DNA of 11,387 nt from Goniomonas avonlea (Eukaryota > Cryptophyceae > Goniomonadida > Goniomonadaceae). Both the position numbers and the translations under genes were made by a program. Of the stretch, positions 1 to 7,023 are shown piece after piece. Under the pieces are notes generated by a model that had not been told where the DNA came from, did no database searches, and was given only the letters and a program-made list of their open reading frames with translations. The stretch is from the NCBI GenBank assembly GCA_003573635.1, contig QUTJ01031392.1, positions 1 to 11,387 on the forward strand. The letters run 5' to 3'. Each line of letters begins with the position of its first letter. Positions within the stretch are counted from its first letter, which is position 1.

Positions 1-346
1 CGCGCAATTGTCCTCATTGCAGGGTGCTCCTTGCCATCCTTTCTCGTCCTCCTCCCTCTCTCATGAATGTGCTCTTCCTCTTTCCTCCCCTCTCCCCCCC
101 CCCCCCCCCCCCCCCCTTCTCATGAAGGTGCTCTCTCTTGATGTCCTTTTCTCCTCTCCTCTTTCATTTCTCCGACCCCCCCCTCTCATGAAGCTGCTCT
201 CTCCTTGCGCTCCTTCTCCTCTCCCCCCTCTCTCATCAAGCCTCCACAGCCCCTGTTCCACCGCTCATATGGCCCCCGCCCACATGTCTCCCCTCTCCGC
301 TCTATGCCTGCGCGCATATGTCCTTCACCGGTCATACGTCCTCCAC
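1..346. repeat. CT-rich low-complexity region with C23 homopolymer
   Basis: This is pyrimidine-rich DNA downstream of the minus-strand membrane protein gene. It holds an uninterrupted run of 23 C at 94-116 and shorter C runs near 174-183. A degenerate element reading CTCTCATGAA followed by GCTCT recurs near 57-76, 117-134 and 182-201, with a weaker copy near 229, so the stretch looks like a decayed tandem repeat of about 60-65 bp. Open frames exist on both strands but consist of Ser/Pro/Leu or Gly/Arg/Glu runs expected from composition alone. I see no gene here. Confidence 0.75.
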
Positions 347-1598
347 TCACCACAACTTTCTCCGGCGACCACCCAGCCGCTCCCAGACAGCCTTGCCCAG
401 GTAGTGGTCCAGCATCCTGATCAATGAAAAAACCATTGCGAGCTTCAGCCCGAATCTCCGCCCCGGACTCGCCCATTTCGATATTGGTAATAGCAGCCCG
501 GTGCTGGATCACAGACAGCACAGCCCTTCGGGCCATGTCCACACTTTTTTTGGACTGTGGAGCTCGCAGTCAGAGGCAACGCAACCAGAAAATGACAAAG
601 GTTGTCCGGTCTGTGTCGTGACACAGAGAGCCAGCCACAGGAGTCCAAGTTCACTTATGGATGGCTCACGCACCGCCTTGGCAATCTGTCTTCTCCGCCA
701 GAACACGACGATCGCAAAGATGAGGCAGCCGAGTGCGATGAGAGTTGGACCAATCCAAGCGGAGTTCCTTGCCCACCAACTCGGCTGGTCCACCTCATCT
801 GCATAACGTTCAGAAACTAACCGGCACATCGAGAAGACCCACCAAAAAAGCTAGGAGGGGCCGGCGGCTCGGCTTCCTTTGTCGTACAATCGTCGGCGTG
901 TGCGCACTGATAGTCCCTCTGCGAGAACTTCGACCCGCAGACATAGCCGGCCCCCAGCTCAATCTGTGGGTCCAGTCAGCGACTGATGGCAGTGGAGTTA
1001 CCCACACCTGATACCACACACTTAGAGGTTTATGGAGGCAATTTTCAATTGTGAGGAAAATCTGTGTCGCCTGCGGGATCTTGTCAGCGATGAACGAAAC
1101 AATCGGCAAAGCTGACCTCCCCGACGGTTTCAATAATAAACGTGTGGTTGGATGTGTCCCCATGGACGAATGAGCTTGAGTCGGGAGCTACTCCCCCGCA
1201 CACATTGGCCAGCACTTCGGACTGCCATCTTGATTTTGTGAAAACATTTATTTTAGCAGCACTTCGAGCAGCCGCGTCGCCTGATGCTGCACTGGAAACC
1301 TTCATAAACCACCTCGTTCCTGTGCAATGGTGACCCAGATTTCAACCGAGCAAAACTTACTGGTTCCCTGCTGGAAACACGCCTTGCCCAAATAGGCCCA
1401 GGCTTGTGTCAAATCGGGGATCGACCCTTCAATTTTAAAGTAGCGTCCCGTGCCCCGAAGCTGCAGCAGTGCCTCGGAGGCAGCCGGGTCAGGACGGATG
1501 CTTAATGTGGCAGAGGAAAATAATAGCCCGGAAAAAATACACATTCTGAGCAGCAGGCCAATTCCAACGGGCAAGAAAGGACTCCATCCCCACGCCAT
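347..1598 (-). CDS. single-pass (type I) membrane protein, unrecognised family, 7 exons
   Basis: The spliced model on the minus strand is 1598-1361, 1319-1117, 1070-1008, 963-843, 798-674, 554-469, 416-347. It totals 906 bp and encodes 301 residues with matching phases throughout. The ATG at 1598 has G at -3 and G at +4. Residues 1-33 form a signal peptide with a hydrophobic core at about 11-30. Residues 34-218 are an ectodomain with six Cys (74, 120, 158, 177, 188, 194) and one N-glycosylation sequon (N137-H-T). Residues 221-242 form one transmembrane helix, followed by a basic stop-transfer cluster WRRRQ. The tail is about 58 residues and ends in a basic GGRRRK stretch. Introns are short (41, 46, 44, 44, 119, 52 bp). 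The second donor is ambiguous: GAG|GTCAGC at 1117, used here, or ACC|GTCGGG at 1126, which would drop three residues in frame. I do not recognise the family. Alternating hydrophobic residues at 148-175 suggest a beta-sandwich, which is inference only. Confidence 0.72.
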
Positions 1599-1955
1599 TC
1601 CGAATCCCGACGCCCACACCCAGGCTGACCAGGCTCGGCTCAGACCAGCTCACAAAAGGTCAATCCTCTCACCTGGGTCGGCTTGGATAAGAAACAGATT
1701 TTTGTGTGGCTATCATGCTCAATCAATCACGAGATTTTCCTGGGGTTCTGGTCCTTTTTTCTGTAATGCCAGTTAGTCCGGCCACCATTATCGTGAGTTG
1801 GATTGTCACTCTAACACTCGGTCAAGTTGACGCCCCGTTGACCGTCATTCGTGGGACTTTTCGAAGTGAGACCAGACGGCACCTTTTTGAGAGGTTCGAC
1901 TTGGCTCGTTCGAGGAATTGCCAAGACGCCGCCAACTGGTTTCAGAAGTGGCAAT
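1599..1955. promoter_or_regulatory. divergent intergenic region, probable bidirectional promoter
   Basis: A 357-bp gap separates two start codons that point away from each other (minus gene at 1598, ARM gene at 1956), so it must hold both promoters and 5' leaders. I see no clear TATA box. An inverted repeat CGGTCAA (1819-1825) / TTGACCG (1838-1844) encloses a nested GTCAA-G-TTGAC palindrome (1821-1831), giving three TTGAC cores within 26 bp. The long plus-strand open frame across this gap is treated as chance. Confidence 0.55.
1819..1844. promoter_or_regulatory. nested inverted repeats with three TTGAC cores
   Basis: CGGTCAA at 1819-1825 pairs with TTGACCG at 1838-1844. Inside it lies the palindrome GTCAA-G-TTGAC at 1821-1831. 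It lies about 110 bp upstream of the ARM gene ATG and about 220 bp upstream of the membrane gene ATG, which suits a dimeric transcription factor site. The binding factor is unknown. Confidence 0.35.
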
Positions 1956-4321
1956 ATGGGGGACATGATGTACGCAGCTCGACTTGGGTTTGAATGCTCA
2001 CTATTTTCCCTGACTTTTTTGCCCAGGTTTGACGATATCGGCGATGATGATGATCTCTCGCCTCTGTCCTCCCCACCACAGCCGCCTTGGAATCACGCAC
2101 AGATGCACGCGTCCAATGGATTGGGCGCGCATTCAATGGGTGCTGGGGATGCCCAATCGCAGTCCTGGCAGCAACAGCAGCAGCAGCAGCACCATTACAA
2201 CGGCTTGCCACAGACCCAGAATTCATATGGGGCCCACGGCCAACCGATGATGATGGGCCAGGCTGGGGGGCAGTATCAGCAAGGGTATGGTGGGGGTGGG
2301 GGAGGGGGATTTGGAGGTGGGGGGTATGGTGGAGTTGTTTCTCAGCCCCCAGCGAACTCTCAGCCGGCTGGAGGCGGTTTCGACGACATCGACGACTTTG
2401 ACGATATAGATGACGACGACGATGACTTTGTCGCTAGTCCTCCTCCTGTAAACCCACGACTTGTTCCAGCAAGACAGAGTGCCGTGATTATGGCTTCTGT
2501 GTCACCAACGATCACACATGCCAAGGGCTCCAATGCCAGCGGCAGAGCTGTCACGGATTTGTTCAAGCGCATCGTTGTGTCAGAACCAACAGATGGTGAG
2601 TGAGGTGGTTTTACTTTGTGTTGTGTTCACCCGCTGTCTTGCAGCCGCAGATGCCAGGCCGGCGTCTCCAGAGCCCCAGGTTGATCTGCCTGCATCGGCA
2701 TTCACTGCCCGGTCCTTGGGAAGAGCAGATGCAGAGCGAAAACAGAAGGAACAGCAGAAATTTATTGCGGAGTATGCAACGTTGTCTCTCCCAGAGCAGC
2801 TTGATATGGTTCATGAGGCGCTTCAGACCGGCTCAGTGTACGCTCTGGAAGCATTCCGAGAGGTCTATGGTCGTAGCGAGAAAGTGCACATCGTGCAGAC
2901 GGACCCAAGGTTTTCCCACCCAGGAATCATTCGAAGCATTGTGGGCCGTGTAGGTCAATGCAACCACAGCGAGCTCGCGCTTGTCTTGGAACTGGTCACG
3001 ATCCTCGCTCGCACAGGTGCTTTTTATCATTGTGTGTTCAGCAACACCCAATCCTCTGCGTCTCCCCACATATTCGGCCCAATTGCATTTAGACATTGTT
3101 TAGTCAGCAACTTCTAACTCCTTACAACAGATCAAAACCAGCGTCTACTCGCCAAGGAAGGGATTATCAAAGCCATTGCGGTGGGGATGGCTAACAACAC
3201 TGACGACAAGCTTGTGTTACATTGCGCTTGTCGTGCGCTGGCCAACTTGGCTGTCCGCGGTGAGTGTTGCAGAGACCCTTGCACACTGAGACACTCGCTC
3301 ACTCTTGCCTTCACAGACCACTCTCTCTCTCTCTCACACACACACACTCGCACACACAGCCCTCTCACTCTCCAGACACAGACGAATTGGCGAGAGAGAG
3401 GGAGCCGCCTTGCACACACTTACTCAAGCGTGACACCGAGCTCGCAGCGGAGAACAAGGTGGTCATCGTGCAGGAGGGCGGCATGAAGTGCGTTGTCGAA
3501 GCAATGAAAGCTCACCTTGGCGAGAGTCGCCTCTTGTACGAGGGTGCCCGTGCTCTCCGAAATTTGGCACTTACTGGTGCGCATTTTCACGCCCACACAG
3601 AGAGGGAGAGTACGAGAGTGCACCTGCGCACGAGCACCGATGTTGTCTGCTTGGGCATGAGTGTGCGGCGACCTTTCACACGCACGCAGGCAACCAGGGC
3701 GGCAATGGCGCGCAGATGGTCCAGCACGGTGTTATCCCGCTGGTCCTCGGGATCATGCAGGTGTGCAGATTTGGGGCGGTTATCTCTCTCTTTGATTTGG
3801 GGTGGTTCTCCGGCTCTTTGATTTGGGGTGGTTCTCCGGCTCTTTGATTTGGGGTGGTTATCTGTGTTGTCGGCTCGTGAAATCCTTTGTCGATAACTTC
3901 CGGGGCCGAGAGTGCCTCGGGATTATCTGGGAGCAGAACCTTCATGTATGGACATTCAGGTGGCCAGATGTTGCACTCGAGTTGGCTTTGCGAATGCCTC
4001 GGTTGAGATCTGGGTCTACTCAAGATTGTCTCGCTCACTCAGCCGCAGCGCATGCGAAAAGATGGCTTGCTCCAACACATGTGCTGTGGTGTCCTGTGCA
4101 ATCTTGCTGTGGACGACTCCAACAAGTTACTGATCGCTCGTGAGGGCGGTGTGGGTGCTGTGCTCGGTGCAATGCGGCAGCACATTGGCGATGGCAGAGT
4201 GCTGCATGAGGCCGCCAGGACGCTTGGAAACTTGGCAGTGCACGGTGAGAACAATCATCGATTTTTCAGACCTGAGTTGTCTGTCTCGTGAGTGCTGTCC
4301 CTCCCCCCCTCTCCTCTTCTC

Positions 4322-4363
<42 letters not shown>

Positions 4364-5686
4364 CGCGCGCGTGCGCGCGCGCGCGTGCGTTTGTGTGCGC
4401 GATGCATACAGACCATTGACCGCTCACCTTCACACTTTCTCCAGCGGAGAACAAGGCATGGTTGGCGCAGGCAGTGGTGGTGGATGTTGTCAAGGCCATG
4501 GGTGCGCTCCCGGAAGACGTCAAGCTGCAAGACCAGTGCGTGCCAACGATATTATACTGCTTAAACTCAGAGCTGTCCCTGAATCACCCTCATTGTCTCC
4601 ACCCGCCATGGTCTTCGTCAATGAGAGTTGATGTGCACTGCAGTCGTGTGTTTGTGTTGGACTTGCCCGACCGTGTTTGTGTTTGTGTTTGTGTGAAAAA
4701 AGGTTTGTCATGCAGCTGCTGACACTTGGGAACAGGTGTTGTCGGGTGCTTTGTTACTTGTCGTCACTGGCCGAGAACATTGATCTTATTTCCAGCGCCG
4801 GAGCGCTGCCCCTGGTGCGGTTCCTTCTTTTCTGAGCAACAGCTCGTGTGTTCATTGCCAGCTCATTGTTTCTATTGGAACACAGAAATATGCGGTGAAA
4901 CGATCTCGGTCATGACCCGAACGACAATTGGAAAAACATGTTCCGATGCATGCTGGTAGAGCTGGGTTTCCTGGTGTGACGTTGAGCCTTGACGCAGGTG
5001 CTGTATGACCTTCAAAAGCACGCCAATGAGTCCAGGCTGCAGTCGCACGCGCTCTGGTTGCTGTGCAACCTTGCCACCATTGAGACCAATAGCGCTGCCT
5101 GCGCCAAGCAAAACGCCGTGTCTTTGGTTCTTCGAGTACGCTCCGCTGTTATTTCCGTGTTGCACTTTGCTTGCCAGCCTAAACTCGAACCGACCCAGTG
5201 TTCTGAATTGAAATCCGCCGAACAGGTCATGACAATTCATCAACAAGAGGCTCGGATCCTGCAAGAGGGCTGCCGAACTCTGTCTTCACTTAGTATGCAC
5301 GGTGAGCTCCACCTCTCCAATGCCGCGCTGATTCATTGTCCCAGAGGAAAACCGGATTTCATTTGTGTCGGAGGGTGGGTACCCGCTGGTGCTGGGGTGC
5401 ATGCGAGACTTCAAGGACAACGCTCTCCTTCAGCTTGAGTCGTGCGTCGCGGTCGCGTCCATGCTCTCGATCTCTAATCCTGATGCTCGCGGTACGTTCA
5501 TTCATGTCGCCCGTCTCTCGACAACGCTGAGACTCATGACCGATCCCAGCTGCTGCACGGGCAGCGTTCACAAAAGCCGGGGGGCGGGAGATCGGCAAGG
5601 CAGCCAAGGCGGCGCACGGGGAAGACAAGGACGTCAAACGTGCTGCCAAGGAAATGCTGCGCAAGGCCAAGGGCGGATTGTTCTGA
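1956..5686 (+). CDS. armadillo (ARM) repeat protein with prion-like acidic N-terminus, 13 exons
   Basis: The exons are 1956-1969, 2027-2595, 2645-3016, 3131-3259, 3448-3576, 3690-3760, 4049-4244, 4445-4535, 4736-4814, 4998-5135, 5226-5301, 5345-5491, 5550-5686. They total 2148 bp and encode 715 residues. The start has A at -3 and G at +4. The N-terminus is acidic (FDDIGDDDD, residues 6-14), then disordered with Q7 at 53-59, Gly-rich 93-107 and FDDIDDFDDIDDDDDDF at 123-139. Residues 225-285 are charged and helical. From about 285 to 665 run about nine ARM repeats with recurring NLA-x-x-AENK and EGG-x-x-x-VL-x-AM signatures. The tail from about 670 is Lys/Ala-rich. ARM solenoids bind proteins, so a scaffold or adaptor role is likely, but the ligand cannot be read from sequence. 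Intron 1 (57 bp) is a multiple of three without a stop, so retention would insert 19 residues. Skipping PQ at the intron 6 acceptor (4049, not 4043) keeps the ARM spacing exact. Confidence 0.88.
3321..3359. repeat. CT/CA microsatellite in ARM gene intron
   Basis: A (CT)n run is followed by a (CA)n run inside the 188-bp intron 3260-3447. The stretch is simple-sequence DNA and is removed by splicing. Confidence 0.85.
3768..3863. repeat. 26-bp tandem repeat in ARM gene intron 6, about 3.7 copies
   Basis: Units begin with GATTTGGGG at 3768, 3794, 3820 and 3846, giving an exact 26-bp period. Units 2 and 3 are identical. Unit 1 and the partial unit 4 share the variant GGTTATCT where units 2 and 3 have GGTTCTCC. 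The array starts 7 bp after the 5' splice site at 3761 and lies in the longest intron of the window (288 bp). Confidence 0.9.
4324..4390. repeat. (TG)n-(CG)n alternating purine-pyrimidine tract
   Basis: Sixty-seven bases alternate strictly between pyrimidine and purine. The tract starts as (TG)n and passes at about 4360 into a mixed CG/TG run. It lies in the ARM gene intron 4245-4444. Such tracts are a classical Z-DNA-forming sequence type and expand and contract readily. Confidence 0.9.
4672..4695. repeat. GTGTTT hexamer repeat in ARM gene intron
   Basis: About four tandem GTGTTT units lie in the intron 4536-4735, between exons 8 and 9 of the ARM gene. Confidence 0.75.
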
Positions 5687-5922
5687 GATCATAATGCTGT
5701 ACATGAATATACAACGTACTGAGTGCGTTTCAAGTGCGCTTTGCCCCGTGAACCTGGGAATCGATCTAATCTCAATGTTGGGTTGGGCAGAGAGTACACC
5801 TCTCAACTGCCATCATCATTCGAAAGCGCATGGCGTGACCTTTGTTTTTGTCGGTGATCTGGCAAAAGGCTAAGCTAAGATAACGAAGACTCCCAGACGA
5901 TCGCAAAAATCATGGTGCAGGG
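5687..5922. other. short intergenic region after ARM gene
   Basis: The 236 bp between the ARM stop codon and the next candidate start hold the ARM 3' UTR. An A/T-rich AATATA lies about 20 bp after the stop and could serve as a weak poly(A) signal. The last 20 bp begin an imperfect direct repeat that continues over the next start codon. Confidence 0.5.
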
Positions 5923-5956
5923 ATGCTCTTCTTGAAACGCAAAATCATGGGTGCAG
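5902..5956 (+). repeat. imperfect 36-bp direct repeat spanning candidate start codon
   Basis: Two 19-bp segments, 5902-5920 and 5938-5956, both read CGC-A(4-5)-TCATG-G(1-2)-TGCAG. Each is followed by a similar CTT..TGAAAC stretch. The offset is 36 bp. The second copy holds the ATG at 5947 in the better initiation context (A at -3, G at +4). Confidence 0.7.
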
Positions 5957-6701
5957 TCTTTATGAAACAAGTCGTCAACAGGGAACGAGCGCCACCAGTG
6001 GTGGCCAGGAGGAGTGGGGGTGCCAATACAGGAACTACAGGCGGAGCATTGGAAGGAATGCTGCTCCGTGCACTACCCGAGTGTGCTGAGTTCTGGCTGG
6101 AGCTGGAGCAGCAGTGACAAATCGTGATCGCTCAAGGCAAACCTGGTCGTAATCATGCAGTGGTTGCTGGCAAGAAGATCTGCGAAGGGAAATCGGCATC
6201 GATGGTGCTTCCGGATCAGCTTTCCCGTTCGGGCTTTTCCTCCAGATTGAGCGCAACCGGATTGGGTTGGGCTCAATCGTCTTCAGAGCGGAAGCCGCCC
6301 AAGAGGCTGCCAAGATCCAGCCTGGAATTGCGATTGGCAGGAGTAAGTTCAACAGGGAGCCACCATGGCTGGATGTTTTCCACCAGTCTGCTGCGATCAA
6401 TCAGCTCCTCGGGGTTCACAATCTGGATGGAGAGCGGCATGGACTTCGAGCGTTGGTGGGGCCTGCGGCCTGCGTTGCCAAAACCTGTGTCTGTCAAGGG
6501 TTTCCGACTTTCCGTGTCGGAGTTTTTCCGCGTCGATTGCGGCTTCAGACGGGTCGGACGGATAAACCACGGACGCAAAAATTTGGCGCGAGCCCACGTT
6601 CGGTTAAGTTACTGGGTGTAATTACGCTCCTGTACGCTCTGTGGGCGATCACTGCCTTCTGGTTGACTACGTATACGTACCAGTACGTATTTTTTCCATA
6701 G
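5923..6701 (+). CDS. tentative gene, C-terminally anchored membrane protein, unrecognised
   Basis: The tentative exons are 5923-6113, 6161-6455 and 6549-6701 (212 residues). The second intron (93 bp, a multiple of three) may be retained, giving 243 residues. The first intron (6114-6160, 47 bp) has GTGACA...CATGCAG borders and matching phase 2. Its size fits those in RPA1. The start could be ATG 5923 or ATG 5947. The middle region reads as an ordinary soluble domain, with segments such as REIGIDGASGSAFPFGLFLQ and REPPWLDVFHQSAAINQLLG and a purine-biased first codon position. The end is a hydrophobic helix of about 25 residues (LLGVITLLYALWAITAFWL) close to the stop, which would suit a tail anchor. 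Other frames here are also open for 100-165 codons on both strands, so strand and frame are not secure. I do not recognise the product. Confidence 0.42.
6582..6589 (+). promoter_or_regulatory. E2F-type site TTTGGCGC
   Basis: TTTGGCGC is an exact match to the E2F/DP consensus TTTSGCGC, 435 bp upstream of the RPA1 start. It lies inside the last exon of the tentative upstream gene, so it may be chance. RPA subunits are E2F targets in animals and plants. Confidence 0.3.
6675..6688. promoter_or_regulatory. palindromic element ACGTACCAGTACGT, copy 1
   Basis: The arms ACGTAC and GTACGT are perfect reverse complements around a 2-bp CA spacer. The same 14-mer recurs at 6838 and 6857. This copy would overlap the last codons of the tentative gene ending at 6701. 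Confidence 0.6.
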
Positions 6702-7023
6702 ATAGCGAACCAATGACCTGATCTGCTTGAGAATTTGGGAGGGAATCAGCCACTGTGTGCTCTCGCTCCAGTTTCAATCCTGAACCAATCCGTCCACAAG
6801 AACATTGGCTATCTTCATTGGAAAAATCAATTTTCGCACGTACCAGTACGTAAAATACGTACCAGTACGTGTTTTGACCAGAAGGCACTAGCTAGGGCGA
6901 TGGGCGAGACCATTGCACGATAGAGCAACTCGATAAGTCTTTTGAAAGCCCTCAAGAAGAGCGGGAACAAAGGAAACACCCGCCAACTTTTTCCTCTCGC
7001 CCAAGTCGAAGCAGCAAGCAGAC
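6702..7023 (+). promoter_or_regulatory. RPA1 upstream regulatory region
   Basis: This 322-bp stretch before the RPA1 start has four CCAAT pentamers: forward at 6710-6714 and 6785-6789, reverse (ATTGG) at 6804-6808 and 6817-6821. Two copies of a 14-bp palindrome follow at 6838-6870. A GCGGGAA heptamer at 6961-6967 resembles the reverse E2F half-site. The RPA1 ATG has G at -3 and G at +4. CCAAT plus E2F elements are typical of S-phase genes in other eukaryotes. Regulation of this gene by them is inference. Confidence 0.5.
6838..6870. promoter_or_regulatory. paired palindromic element ACGTACCAGTACGT, copies 2 and 3
   Basis: Identical 14-mers lie at 6838-6851 and 6857-6870, separated by AAAAT, so their centres are 19 bp apart (about two helical turns). 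They lie about 155-185 bp upstream of the RPA1 ATG. Identical repeated palindromes suggest a dimeric DNA-binding protein. Confidence 0.6.

Noticed and set aside
8-427. 139-codon plus-strand open frame of Ser/Pro/Leu
   Set aside because: It follows from the CT-rich composition and the C23 run, and it overlaps the last exon of the minus-strand gene, whose spliced phases fit.
1706-1993. Plus-strand open frame with a hydrophobic stretch in the divergent promoter
   Set aside because: It overlaps the ARM gene start in another frame, has no splice link to a gene and sits where two promoters must lie.
4716-4735. Alternative acceptor at 4715 for ARM exon 9
   Set aside because: It would insert extra residues and break the ARM repeat spacing, whereas the acceptor at 4735 with donor at 4536 gives an exact repeat length.
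6327-6386. Possible 44-bp intron GTAAGT...CACCAG in the tentative plus-strand gene
   Set aside because: The donor is strong, but removal shifts into a frame that loses the C-terminal hydrophobic segment and reads less like protein.
6035-6400. Minus-strand open frame with an apparent transmembrane segment
   Set aside because: It is in mirror register to the plus-strand frame, where Glu, Gln and Lys codons read as Leu on the reverse strand. The hydrophobic stretch is probably a shadow, though the strand is not settled.
6397-6578. Two further minus-strand frames that read plausibly as protein
   Set aside because: No start codon in good context, no phase-matched intron linking them, and the plus-strand model has a better first intron.
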